Assembly: GCF_000716875.1 (NCBI RefSeq)
Contig: NZ_JNWQ01000075.1
Coordinates: 1-44,015, forward strand
Direction: 5' to 3'
Source of the DNA: Streptomyces novaecaesareae
GTDB taxonomy: Bacteria; Actinomycetota; Actinomycetes; Streptomycetales; Streptomycetaceae
Length of the DNA stretch: 44,015 nt
Part shown: one piece after another, positions 15,649 through 24,143 of the stretch
Numbering within the stretch: the stretch's first letter is position 1
Layout: each line of letters opens with the position of its first letter
Position numbers and translations under genes: made by a program
Notes under the pieces: generated by a model
Seen by the model: only the letters and a program-made list of their open reading frames with translations
The model's database searches: none
What the model was told of the DNA's origin: nothing

Positions 15649-18012
15649 ATGACCCTCGACATCTCCACTGCCCCCATCGCCTCCGACACCACCGACCACG
15701 CACCACCGGGCCCCGGCGCCCGGATCCGCTGGGCGCAGGACCTCTCCGCCTCGCTCGTGGTGTTCCTGATCGCCGTGCCGTTCTCCCTCGGCATCGCGCT
15801 GGCCACCGGCGCCCCGCTCACCGCAGGCCTGGCGGCCGCGGCCGTGGGCGGCATCGTGGTCGGATTGTCCGGCGGCACCTCGCTCATGGTCAGCGGCCCA
15901 TCGGCGGCGCTGACCGTCATCACCGCCGGACTGATCGCCCAGTACGGCTGGCAGGCCACCTGCGCCGTCACCCTCGCCGCCGGCCTGCTCCAACTCCTGC
16001 TCGGTGTACGGAGGGTGGCACGGACGGCGCTCGCCGTCTCGCCCGCGATCGTGCACGGCATGCTGGCCGGGGTCGGGCTCACCATCGCCATCGCGCAGCT
16101 GCACGTCGTGCTGGGCGGTTCGCCACAGAGCTCCGCGATCGCCAACCTCCTGGCGCTGCCAGGGCAGTTGGCCGGTCCGCACCCGAGCGCGCTGCTGGTC
16201 GGCGCGGTGACCGTGGCCGTCCTGCTCGGCTGGCCACGGCTCGGCCGACTCCCCGGCCGCGCGGGCGAGTTGGGCGCCCGCGCGGCCAAGGTGCCAAGCC
16301 CGCTGGCCGCCGTCGCCCTGGCCACCGCCCTGGCGCTCGCCCTGGGCCTGCGGCTCGCCCACATCGAGCTGCCCGCCTGGCAGCCGCACGCGTTCGTGCC
16401 CGCCCTGCCGCACGGCCCGGTGCCCGGCCTGATCGCCGCCGTCCTCACCGTCACCGCCGTCGCCAGTGTGGAGTCACTGCTGTCCGCCGTCGCGATCGAC
16501 CGGATGTCGCGGCGCACCGGCGACCTCGACCGCGAGCTGCGCGGCCAGGGCCTCGCCAACCTGGTGAGCGGCCTGGTCGGCGGGCTGCCGATCGCCGGCG
16601 GCGCCGTGCGCAGCACCGCCAACGTGCAGGCCGGCGCGCAGACCAGGTGGTCCTCGGTGCTGCACGGCGTCTGGGTGCTGGCCGCCGCGCTGGCGCTGAC
16701 CGGCGGCCTGCGCCGGATCCCGCTGGCCGCGCTCGCCGCGCTGGTGCTGGTGGTCGGGCTGCAGATGGTGAGCTTCGCGCACATCCGCAACGTGCACCGG
16801 CACCGCGAGTTCCCCGTCTACCTGACCACCGTGGTCGCCGTGGTGGCCGCCGGGGTGCTCTGGGGCGTCGCGATCGGCGCCGGCACCGCCGTACTGCTCG
16901 CGCTCTACCGGCTGACCCGCGCCCATGTGGACGTCCGGACCGGGACGGACGGGTCGGTCACCGTCCAGACCCACGGCCCGCTCACCTTCACCGCCGTCCC
17001 CCGGCTCAGCCGGGCGCTGGCCGGCATCCCGGCCGGGGCCGAGGTCACCGTGGTCCACGACGGCTCCTTCCTGGACCACGCCGCGTACGAGACGCTGCAC
17101 AGCTGGCGAGCGGGCCACCAGGACGCGGGCGGGCGGGTCTCGATGGTGACCAGGCGCCAGGACGACGAGGTGCTCGACCCCGACGGCACGGTGCGGGCGG
17201 GCAGTTCGCCCGGCCCGCACCGCTGCCGGGCCTGGACGCCCTGGGTCGGCCACCACTGCATCGACCAGCAGGAGGACCCGCACGGCCGGCTGCTGGACGG
17301 CGTCCGGGTGTTCCAGCTGCACACCGCCCCGCTGATCAGGCCCGAACTCGCCCGGCTGGCACGGGAGGGGCAGACGCCCTCGCAGCTCTTCCTGACCTGC
17401 GCGGACTCGCGGATGGTGACCAGCATGATCACCAACAGCGGCCCGGGCGACCTCTTCACCGTCCGCAACGTGGGGAACCTGGTGCCGGCCCCCTTCGAAC
17501 CCGGCGCCGCCGACGATTCGGTGGCCGCCGCCGTGCAGTACGCGGTCGAGGTGCTGGAGGTGCGCTCGATCACGGTCTGCGGCCACTCCGGCTGCGGCGC
17601 GATGCAGGCCCTGCTGGACGGCGTGCACGAGCGCCCCGGGCCACCCACCCCGCTGGCCCGCTGGCTGCGCAACGGCCGCGGCTCGCTGGACCGGCTCCGG
17701 CGGGTGCCCGCCGAGTTCGCCGACCGTCCGGCGGCGGATCCGGTGGAGCAGCTCTGCATCACCAACGTGCTCCAGCAGTTGGACCAGCTGATGGCGAACC
17801 CTTCGGTGGAGCGCCGGGTCGAGGAGGGCACCCTGCGGCTGGTCGGGATGTACTTCGACTTCGCCACCGCCCAGGCCTACGTCCTGGACCGCGCCTCCGG
17901 GACGTTCAGTCCGGTGGAGGCCCGACCTGACGGCTCATCGGCCGAACGGGTGAGAAAGGACGGCCGGGTTCCGGCCGGCGACGGCGAGGAGGACCCGCTG
18001 CTGGCCGCCTGA
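15649..18012 (+). CDS. SulP-family transporter fused to a beta-carbonic anhydrase
   Basis: A 787-aa two-function protein from ATG after GGGAAG. Residues ~20-420 are a SulP permease with about ten or more hydrophobic helices (WAQDLSASLVVFLIAVPFSL, then PIAGGAVRSTANVQAG). Residues ~425-510 form a STAS-like cytoplasmic domain. Residues ~545-760 are a complete beta-class carbonic anhydrase with zinc ligands Cys584, His646 and Cys649 and the Asp586-Arg588 dyad (CADSR; HSGCGAM). The fusion suggests import of bicarbonate (or another anion) coupled to CO2 hydration at the membrane. Similar fusions are known in actinobacteria and other bacteria. It is flanked by terminators, so it is a single-gene unit, next to acs, whose carboxylation-dependent anabolism needs bicarbonate. 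Confidence 0.93.
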   Translation: MTLDISTAPIASDTTDHAPPGPGARIRWAQDLSASLVVFLIAVPFSLGIALATGAPLTAGLAAAAVGGIVVGLSGGTSLMVSGPSAALTVITAGLIAQYGWQATCAVTLAAGLLQLLLGVRRVARTALAVSPAIVHGMLAGVGLTIAIAQLHVVLGGSPQSSAIANLLALPGQLAGPHPSALLVGAVTVAVLLGWPRLGRLPGRAGELGARAAKVPSPLAAVALATALALALGLRLAHIELPAWQPHAFVPALPHGPVPGLIAAVLTVTAVASVESLLSAVAIDRMSRRTGDLDRELRGQGLANLVSGLVGGLPIAGGAVRSTANVQAGAQTRWSSVLHGVWVLAAALALTGGLRRIPLAALAALVLVVGLQMVSFAHIRNVHRHREFPVYLTTVVAVVAAGVLWGVAIGAGTAVLLALYRLTRAHVDVRTGTDGSVTVQTHGPLTFTAVPRLSRALAGIPAGAEVTVVHDGSFLDHAAYETLHSWRAGHQDAGGRVSMVTRRQDDEVLDPDGTVRAGSSPGPHRCRAWTPWVGHHCIDQQEDPHGRLLDGVRVFQLHTAPLIRPELARLAREGQTPSQLFLTCADSRMVTSMITNSGPGDLFTVRNVGNLVPAPFEPGAADDSVAAAVQYAVEVLEVRSITVCGHSGCGAMQALLDGVHERPGPPTPLARWLRNGRGSLDRLRRVPAEFADRPAADPVEQLCITNVLQQLDQLMANPSVERRVEEGTLRLVGMYFDFATAQAYVLDRASGTFSPVEARPDGSSAERVRKDGRVPAGDGEEDPLLAA

Positions 18013-18017
18013 AAGCC

Positions 18018-18056
18018 GGGCCCGTGTCCCCGCCGGGCGGGCCGGGGCACGGGCCC
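18018..18056 (+). terminator. Hairpin terminator after the SulP-CA gene
   Basis: GGGCCCGTG (18018-18026) pairs with CACGGGCCC (18048-18056), with an inner CCCCG/CGGGG extension; it lies just after the stop codon. Confidence 0.7.
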
Positions 18057-18123
18057 ACCTGCCCTCGTACGATCCTCCGCTCACGCACGGCGGACCGTAC
18101 GGGCCGCCGTACGACCATCAGCC

Positions 18124-18139
18124 AAAGGTCTACACCAAT
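18124..18139. promoter_or_regulatory. DasR-type (dre-like) operator upstream of acs
   Basis: AAAGGTCTACACCAAT matches 12 of 16 positions of the classical DasR consensus ACTGGTCTAGACCACT, including the core GGTCTA-N-ACCA. It is 116 bases upstream of the acs start, plausible for promoter overlap. DasR is the GntR-family regulator of N-acetylglucosamine use in streptomycetes. I cannot confirm binding or the transcription start. Confidence 0.45.
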
Positions 18140-18254
18140 TCTCAGGAGCCTCTTGTCAAGTGCCCCATTCGCCTGGTGAGCTGTGCGCTGGGACACACGG
18201 GACAATCCCCACGCACGGGATCGCCCGAGATCATGACTCGATGAGGAGTGCGCG

Positions 18255-20213
18255 TTGAGCAACGAGAGCCTGGCCAACCTGCTCAAGGAGGAGCGGCGCT
18301 TCGCCCCGCCGGCAGAGCTCGCCGCAGCCGCGAACGTCACCGCGGCCGCGTACGCGCAGGCATCCGAGGACCGCCTGGGCTTCTGGGCCGAGCAGGCCCG
18401 TCGCCTCAGCTGGGCCGTCGAGCCGACCGAGACGCTCGACTGGTCCAACCCGCCCTTCGCCAAGTGGTTCGCCGACGGCAAGCTCAACGTGGCGTACAAC
18501 TGCGTCGACCGCCACGTCGAGGCGGGCCTGGGCGAGCGGGTCGCCATCCACTTCGAGGGCGAGCCCGGCGACAGCCGCTCGATCACGTACGCCCAGCTCA
18601 AGGACGAGGTCTCGCAGGCCGCCAACGCGCTGCTGGAGCTCGGTGTCCGCAAGGGCGACCGCGTGGCGGTGTACCTGCCGATGATCGCCGAGGCGGTCGT
18701 CGCGATCCTCGCCTGCGCCCGGATCGGCGCCACCCACTCGGTGGTCTTCGGCGGCTTCTCCGCCGACGCCGTCGCCTCCCGCATCCAGGACGCCCAGGCC
18801 AAGCTGGTCATCACCGCCGACGGCGGCTACCGCCGCGGCAAGCCGTCCGCGCTCAAGCCGGCCATCGACGAGGCGCTCACCAAGGTCGACGGCGTCGAGC
18901 ACGTCCTGGTGATCCGCCGCACCGAGCAGGACGTCCCGTGGACCGAGGGCCGCGACGTCTGGTGGCACGAGATCACCGCCCGCCAGTCCACCGAGCACGC
19001 CCCCGAGGCGCACGACGCCGAGCACCCGCTGTTCATCCTCTACACCTCGGGCACCACCGGTAAGCCCAAGGGCATCCTGCACACCTCGGGCGGCTACCTC
19101 ACCCAGGCCAGCTACACCCACCACGCGGTCTTCGACCTCAAGCCGGAGACCGACGTCTACTGGTGCACCGCCGACATCGGCTGGGTCACCGGCCACTCGT
19201 ACATCGTCTACGGCCCGCTCTCCAACGGCGCCACCCAGGTCATCTACGAGGGCACCCCGGACACCCCGCACCAGGGCCGGTTCTGGGAGATCGTCCAGAA
19301 GTACGGCGTGACCATCCTCTACACCGCGCCGACCGCGATCCGCACCTTCATGAAGTGGGGCGACGACATCCCCGCGAAGTTCGACCTGTCCTCGCTGCGG
19401 GTGCTGGGCAGCGTCGGCGAGCCGATCAACCCCGAGGCGTGGGTCTGGTACCGCGAGCACATCGGCGGCGGGAAGGCCCCGATCGTGGACACCTGGTGGC
19501 AGACCGAGACCGGCGCCATCATGATCAGCCCGCTGCCGGGCGTCACCGAGACCAAGCCGGGCTCGGCCCAGCGCGCCCTGCCGGGCATCGCGGCCACCGT
19601 GGTCGACGACGAGGCCAACGAGGTCCCGAACGGCTCCGGCGGCTACCTCGTGCTCACCGAGCCGTGGCCGTCCATGCTCCGCACCATCTGGGGCGACGAC
19701 CAGCGCTACATCGACACCTACTGGTCGCGCTTCGCGGGCCGCTACTTCGCCGGTGACGGCGCCAAGAAGGACGAGGACGGCGACATCTGGCTGCTCGGCC
19801 GGGTGGACGACGTCATGCTCGTCTCGGGCCACAACATCTCCACCACCGAGGTCGAGTCGGCGCTGGTCGGCCACCCGTCCGTGGCCGAGTCCGCGGTCGT
19901 CGGCGCCACCGACGCCACCACCGGGCAGGCCATCGTCGCCTTCGTGATCCTGCGCGGCGGCGCCACCGAGAGCCCCGAGCTGGTCGAGGAGCTGCGGGCG
20001 CACGTCGGCCGCACGCTCGGCCCGATCGCCAAGCCGAAGCAGATCAAGGTGGTCGGCGAGCTGCCGAAGACCCGCTCCGGCAAGATCATGCGCCGACTGC
20101 TGCGCGACATCGCCGAGGGCCGCGAGGTCGGTGACACCACCACGCTGGCCGACAGCTCGGTGATGAGCCAGATCCAGGCCCAGCTGCCGGCGCCGGCCAA
20201 CGTCGAGGGCTGA
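18255..20213 (+). CDS. acs: Acetyl-CoA synthetase (acetate-CoA ligase)
   Basis: A 652-aa AMP-forming ligase. The TTG start at 18255 follows GAGGAG and gives the normal family length. It converts acetate, ATP and CoA to acetyl-CoA through acetyl-AMP. The P-loop is YTSGTTGKPKG and the core motif includes DTWWQTETGAIM. The C-terminal domain ends with PKTRSGKIMRR, in which Lys610 is the catalytic lysine that Pat/GCN5 enzymes acetylate to switch Acs off. It is monocistronic, with a dre-like operator upstream and a strong terminator downstream. Assignment is very secure. Confidence 0.98.
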   Translation: MSNESLANLLKEERRFAPPAELAAAANVTAAAYAQASEDRLGFWAEQARRLSWAVEPTETLDWSNPPFAKWFADGKLNVAYNCVDRHVEAGLGERVAIHFEGEPGDSRSITYAQLKDEVSQAANALLELGVRKGDRVAVYLPMIAEAVVAILACARIGATHSVVFGGFSADAVASRIQDAQAKLVITADGGYRRGKPSALKPAIDEALTKVDGVEHVLVIRRTEQDVPWTEGRDVWWHEITARQSTEHAPEAHDAEHPLFILYTSGTTGKPKGILHTSGGYLTQASYTHHAVFDLKPETDVYWCTADIGWVTGHSYIVYGPLSNGATQVIYEGTPDTPHQGRFWEIVQKYGVTILYTAPTAIRTFMKWGDDIPAKFDLSSLRVLGSVGEPINPEAWVWYREHIGGGKAPIVDTWWQTETGAIMISPLPGVTETKPGSAQRALPGIAATVVDDEANEVPNGSGGYLVLTEPWPSMLRTIWGDDQRYIDTYWSRFAGRYFAGDGAKKDEDGDIWLLGRVDDVMLVSGHNISTTEVESALVGHPSVAESAVVGATDATTGQAIVAFVILRGGATESPELVEELRAHVGRTLGPIAKPKQIKVVGELPKTRSGKIMRRLLRDIAEGREVGDTTTLADSSVMSQIQAQLPAPANVEG

Positions 20214-20259
20214 ACGGGTCGAACGAGCTGAACAAGCTGAACGAGCTCGACCGGCGGGT

Positions 20260-20291
20260 GTGCCCCGGGCGGTGGTCACCGTCCGGGGCAC
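20260..20291 (+). terminator. Near-perfect 32-base hairpin after acs
   Basis: GTGCCCCGG (20260-20268) pairs with CCGGGGCAC (20283-20291), and the interior CGGTG/CACCG continues the stem after a G.T wobble, leaving a GT loop. It lies 47 bases beyond the stop. The rest of the acs-nhaA gap up to about 20550 holds no gene I recognise. Confidence 0.8.
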
Positions 20292-20549
20292 GGCCGTCGT
20301 GCGCGGACCGGGTGCCTGCCGGAGCGGTCGGGGGCAGAGGGACAGGGGGCGGGGCGCCGGGTGCTGAGGTGTCGGGGGCGCCGGGGTCAGCGGATAACAG
20401 GGGCGGGCCGGGCAGGGCCGTGCCTCCAGGCGGGTGCATGCGGCCGAGGCCATTCGGGTGCCCGACGGCTGCTCCTCCGGAGTGCAGAACCGGCCCGCAG
20501 GGCTTAAGTCCTTTAACAGGACAATCCGGATGTCACCCGAACGTCCCGG

Positions 20550-20678
20550 TAGACTGCTAAGGACGCATCAAGATCCTCAGGCAGGAATCCGGGCGTCACT
20601 GGGCGCGCCGGGAAGTCTGGTCGGCAACTGCACCACCTGTGCATCCGTTGCCGCTCCCAGCCCCTGAGGAGGTCCCAC
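20550..20678 (+). promoter_or_regulatory. Structured nhaA leader, riboswitch candidate
   Basis: A TAGACT -10-like hexamer at 20550-20555 would start a leader of about 115 bases. It can form GACGC/GCGTC (20562-20566 with 20593-20597). It can also form CTGGG/CCCAG (20599-20603 with 20656-20660), enclosing a hairpin CGGCAAC/GTTGCCG (20622-20628 with 20647-20653) extended by TGCAC/GTGCA. Most telling, TCCTCAGG at 20574-20581, in the loop of the first stem, is an exact complement of CCTGAGGA at 20663-20670. The latter overlaps the Shine-Dalgarno GAGGAGG of nhaA, so loop pairing would hide the ribosome binding site. nhaA genes elsewhere carry the nhaA-I and nhaA-II motifs, reported as lithium-sensing riboswitches; I cannot tell whether this is one of them. 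Confidence 0.6.
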
Positions 20679-22091
20679 GTGACCGACCAGCCGCCCGTCC
20701 ACGAGCCGACGACCCGCCGCCGGCAGTTCCTCGGCCGGCTGTCACTGCCCGAGCGCACCTTCGTCACCGACGCCCTGCGAACCGAGACGGTCGGCGGCAT
20801 CCTGCTGCTGGTCGCCGCCGTCATCGCGCTGATCTGGGCCAACGTCTGGCCGCACGCGTACCAGAGCATGCTCGACTACACCGTCGGCCCGTCCGCCCCG
20901 CTGCACCTCGACCTCTCCCTGGCCTCCTGGGCCAAGGACGGGTTGCTGACGATCTTCTTCTTCGTCGCCGGGATCGAGCTCAAGCGCGAGTTCGTGGCGG
21001 GCGAGCTGCGCACACCGAGTGCCGCCGTGCTGCCCGTCGTCGCCGCCGTCTGCGGCGTCGCGCTGCCCGCGATCCTGTTCGCCGTGGTGAACTCCGGCAG
21101 CGGCGGGCACCCCGGCGGCTGGGCGATCCCGACCGCCACCGACATCGCCTTCGCACTCGGCGTGCTCGCCGTGGTCGGCAGCCACCTGCCCTCGGCGCTG
21201 CGCGCCTTCCTGCTGACCCTGGCCGTCGTCGACGACCTGATCGCGATCCTGATCATCGCGATCTTCTACAGCTCCGGAATCAAGTTCTGGGCACTCGGGC
21301 TGGCCTTCGCCGGGCTGGTGCTGTTCTGGTTCCTGCACCGGCGCGGGGTGCACGGCTGGTACCTGTTCGTGCCGCTGGCCGTGGTGACCTGGGCGCTGAT
21401 GCACGAGAGCGGCATCCACGCCACGGTGGCGGGCGTCGCGATGGGCCTGATGCTGCGCTGCCACCGGGAGGGCGACGAGCAGCACTCCCCCGGCGAGCAC
21501 ATCGAGCACCTGGTCCGTCCGCTCTCGGCCGGACTGGCCGTCCCGGTCTTCGCGCTGTTCTCGGCCGGAGTGGCCATCTCCGGGCCGGCACTGCGCGAGG
21601 TGTTCACCCAGGCCACCCCGATCGGCATCGTGGTCGGCCTGCTGGTCGGCAAGTCCGTGGGCATATTCGGCGGCACCTGGCTGACCGCCCGGTTCACTCG
21701 GGCCGAGCTGAACCCGCAGCTCAAGTGGGCCGACATGGTCGCCGTCTCGGTCCTCGCGGGCATCGGCTTCACCGTCTCGCTGCTGATCAGCGAGCTGGCC
21801 TTCCCCGGCGACCCGGCGCTCGCCGACCGTGCCAAGACCGCCGTCCTGGTCGGCTCGCTGCTCTGCGCGCTGGTCGCCACCGTGCTGCTGAAGCTGCGCA
21901 ACCGGCACTACCGCGCGCTGTGCGAGGAGGAGGACCGGGACCTGGACGGGGACGGGATCCCCGACGTCTACCAGCAGGACGACCCGGCCTGGCGGGCCCG
22001 GGTCGCGGAGTCGGCCCGGCCGCTGCCCGGCGAGACCTCCGGGAACTCCGGGAACTCCGGGCGCCCTGGGAACTCCGGCACCGGCCGCTGA
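20679..22091 (+). CDS. nhaA: Na+/H+ antiporter NhaA
   Basis: A 470-aa NhaA-family sodium/proton antiporter with a GTG start after GAGGAGG. Hydrophobic helices span the first ~410 residues. Hallmarks include LKREFVAGEL, AIPTATDIAFALGVLAVVG and TLAVVDDLIAILIIAIFY; the paired aspartates of VVDD are the transport site. It exports Na+ (or Li+) in exchange for protons. The cytoplasmic C-tail carries an unusual DxDGDGxPD element (Asp421, 423, 425, 429) resembling a calcium-binding loop, then a GNSGNSG-type low-complexity end. The leader upstream looks like a riboswitch. A long inverted repeat (CTCCGGGGCC at 22108-22117 with its complement at 22148-22157) may be its terminator. Confidence 0.96.
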   Translation: MTDQPPVHEPTTRRRQFLGRLSLPERTFVTDALRTETVGGILLLVAAVIALIWANVWPHAYQSMLDYTVGPSAPLHLDLSLASWAKDGLLTIFFFVAGIELKREFVAGELRTPSAAVLPVVAAVCGVALPAILFAVVNSGSGGHPGGWAIPTATDIAFALGVLAVVGSHLPSALRAFLLTLAVVDDLIAILIIAIFYSSGIKFWALGLAFAGLVLFWFLHRRGVHGWYLFVPLAVVTWALMHESGIHATVAGVAMGLMLRCHREGDEQHSPGEHIEHLVRPLSAGLAVPVFALFSAGVAISGPALREVFTQATPIGIVVGLLVGKSVGIFGGTWLTARFTRAELNPQLKWADMVAVSVLAGIGFTVSLLISELAFPGDPALADRAKTAVLVGSLLCALVATVLLKLRNRHYRALCEEEDRDLDGDGIPDVYQQDDPAWRARVAESARPLPGETSGNSGNSGRPGNSGTGR

Positions 22092-22290
22092 CGGTCCCTC
22101 CGGGAGGCTCCGGGGCCCTCCAGAGCCGGGACACGTCCCTCCGCCGGGGCCCCGGAGTGGTGTGCGACTGACCGGTAGGGGCATGATTCTGAGCTGTCGA
22201 CAATCCACTGACGCCTCCGGAACCCCCACCGGCCCCGGAACCGCACACCGCGGCGGCGTCACGCCGCACAGCCGCAGAGGAGAACCGCTG

Positions 22291-22767
22291 ATGCCCGCAG
22301 GAGCCGCAGACCCGTCCAGCAACGGCCGGGCGCCCTACGAGGGCGAGCGTTCGGTGGGGCAGCTGTTCGCGGCGGCCACCGCCGACCTGTCCGCGCTGGT
22401 CCACGACGAGATCGCGCTCGCCAAGGCCGAGATCCGGGCGGACGTCAAGCGCGGCGTCTCCGGCGGTGTCTCGCTCGTGGTCGCCGGTGTGGTGGCGCTC
22501 TTCTCCATCCCGATGCTGAGCGCCGCGGCGGCGTTCGGCATCCACGCGCTGGGCCTCTCGCTGGGCTGGTCCTTCCTGATCGTGGCCGGCGCCTACCTGG
22601 TGCTCGCGGTGCTGCTCGGGGTGCTGGCGTTCCGCTCGTTCAAGAAGATCGAGAAGCCGGTCCGCACCATCGAGGGCGCCCAGAAGACCGCCGACGTGCT
22701 GAAGAACGCCCGGCCTCGCCCGGCCACCAAGGAGGAGATCGACCGGGCCCTGGGCCGCATCCCGTAA
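22291..22767 (+). CDS. Phage-holin-family / DUF1469-like membrane protein
   Basis: A 158-aa protein from ATG 22291 with AGAGGAGA upstream. It has a soluble N-terminus (GQLFAAATADLSALVHDEIA then LAKAEIRADVKRG), two transmembrane helices (VSLVVAGVVALFSIPMLSA and WSFLIVAGAYLVLAVLLGVL), and a basic C-terminus (FRSFKKIEKPVRT). This is the Actinobacteria-II holin or DUF1469 pattern, commonly found near epoxide-hydrolase-like genes. Despite the name it is a normal chromosomal protein, probably involved in envelope structure. The next gene is the alpha/beta hydrolase, as in mycobacteria (Rv3669-Rv3670). No lysis gene is nearby. Confidence 0.88.
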   Translation: MPAGAADPSSNGRAPYEGERSVGQLFAAATADLSALVHDEIALAKAEIRADVKRGVSGGVSLVVAGVVALFSIPMLSAAAAFGIHALGLSLGWSFLIVAGAYLVLAVLLGVLAFRSFKKIEKPVRTIEGAQKTADVLKNARPRPATKEEIDRALGRIP

Positions 22768-22819
22768 CTGGCCCTCGGGTCCGCCGACGGGCGCCTCCCT
22801 TCGGCGGCCCGGCAGTTGG

Positions 22820-22852
22820 CGGCCCTTCGTCGGCCCTTCGTCGGCCCTCGGT
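22820..22852. repeat. 11-bp tandem repeat, three units
   Basis: CGGCCCTTCGT twice plus CGGCCCTCGGT, in the 181-base spacer between the holin-like and hydrolase genes. No coding frame depends on it. Confidence 0.7.
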
Positions 22853-22948
22853 CGACCCGCAGTCGGCCCCGTGGTCGGCGGGCTCCCGGACCCGCCGACG
22901 GTGAGTGCCGGGCACGTGTCCGGCGCACGGATGTGACACGCTCTCGGT

Positions 22949-24001
22949 ATGCCGCTTGACCAGAAGCCCGTGCCCGCGCAGCCGTCCGCCGACTCCGGCC
23001 CCGACTCCGGCCCCGGCCTCGACCCCGAAAAGGCCGCCCCGGCGTCCGGACGGGAGCCCGCCGAGGCGGCCTCCGGTGCCGCCGCGCGGGCGGACGCGGA
23101 GCCGTGGAGCATCCGGCAGGCCGGCCCGTGGACGCACCGGGACCTCGCGGCCAACGGCGCCCGCTTCCACATCGCGGAGCTGGGCTCGGGCCCGCTGGTG
23201 CTGCTGGTGCACGGCTGGCCCGAGTACTGGTGGGCCTGGCGCCACCAGCTGACCGCGCTCGCCCAGGCCGGGTACCGGGCGGTGGCACTGGACCTGCGGG
23301 GCATCGGCGGCAGCGACCGCACCCCGCGCGGGTACGACCCGGGCAACCTCGCCCTGGACATCACCGGGGTGATCCGCTCGCTCGGGGAGCGCCGGGCGCA
23401 CCTGGTCGGGCACGCCTCGGGCGGCACCCTGGCCTGGGTGGCGGCGGTGATGCGCCCGTCCGTGATCCAGAGCCTGACTGTGGTCTCCGCCGCGCACCCG
23501 AGGGACCTGCGCCGGGCGCTGCTGACCGACCGCCGTCAGTTCGCCGCCTTCGAGCACGTGCTGGGCTTCCAGCGCCCGTGGATACCGGAACGCCGCCTGG
23601 TGGCCGACGACGCCGAGTTGGTCGGCCGCTACCTGACCTCCTGGACCGGCCCGAACGGCCTGGACGAGACGGCGTTGCACGCCTACCGGCAGGCGATCCA
23701 GATCCCCAGCACGGCGCACTGCTCGATCGAGCCGTACCGCTGGCTGCTGCGGTCGCTGGCCCGGCCGGACGGCATCCAGTTCGCCCGGCGGATGAAGAAG
23801 CCGATCACCGCGCCGACCCTGCACGTCCAGGGCGCGGCGGACCCGGTGCTGCTGTCGCACACCGCGCTCGGCGGCGGCGAGTACGTCGCGGCGCCGTACC
23901 GCTGGCGGCTGCTGCCGGGGGTCGGGCACTTCCCGCACGAGGAGGCGCCGGAGGAGTTCACGGCCGAGCTGCTGGACTGGGTCGGTCGTCACAAGGAGTG
24001 A
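22949..24001 (+). CDS. Alpha/beta hydrolase, EphE-like, lacking the nucleophile
   Basis: A 350-aa alpha/beta-hydrolase fold protein. The first ~55 residues are disordered Pro/Ala/Asp-rich. The fold starts with LVLLVHGWPEYWWAWRHQL, followed by VALDLRGIGGSDRTP. The nucleophile elbow expected as GxDxGG or GxSxGG is GHASGG; the residue at the nucleophile position is Ala156, with Ser157 after it. The acidic residue (VQGAADPVLL) and the His (GVGHFPHEEAP) are present. Canonical epoxide hydrolases need Asp at the elbow. Either this is a pseudoenzyme or catalysis uses a shifted Ser. It follows the holin-like gene as in mycobacteria. Confidence 0.85.
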   Translation: MPLDQKPVPAQPSADSGPDSGPGLDPEKAAPASGREPAEAASGAAARADAEPWSIRQAGPWTHRDLAANGARFHIAELGSGPLVLLVHGWPEYWWAWRHQLTALAQAGYRAVALDLRGIGGSDRTPRGYDPGNLALDITGVIRSLGERRAHLVGHASGGTLAWVAAVMRPSVIQSLTVVSAAHPRDLRRALLTDRRQFAAFEHVLGFQRPWIPERRLVADDAELVGRYLTSWTGPNGLDETALHAYRQAIQIPSTAHCSIEPYRWLLRSLARPDGIQFARRMKKPITAPTLHVQGAADPVLLSHTALGGGEYVAAPYRWRLLPGVGHFPHEEAPEEFTAELLDWVGRHKE

Positions 24002-24143
24002 CGCGAGGAGCACCGACGGGCGGCGCCGCAGAAGGGTTGGACCACCCAACTCCCGTAATGTTGCGCTCATATGACAAATGCATAGGCCAAGTTCGGCCGA
24101 CCCGGGCGGTTACTCCCACCGGCCCAGGGGCATCCATACCGGT

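Noticed and set aside
14103..17930. 1275-codon frame across the CooC and SulP genes
   Set aside because: It is a high-GC shadow in another frame; real genes lie in the alternate frames with recognised domains.
18231..20453. 740-codon minus-strand frame opposite acs
   Set aside because: Antisense shadow of acs with no recognised domain.
20574..20670. Cobalamin riboswitch
   Set aside because: The B12-box and other conserved elements are missing; the leader resembles an unknown or nhaA-type motif instead.
22291..22767. Phage lysis gene
   Set aside because: Holin-family membrane protein but no endolysin or phage genes nearby; conserved chromosomal gene.
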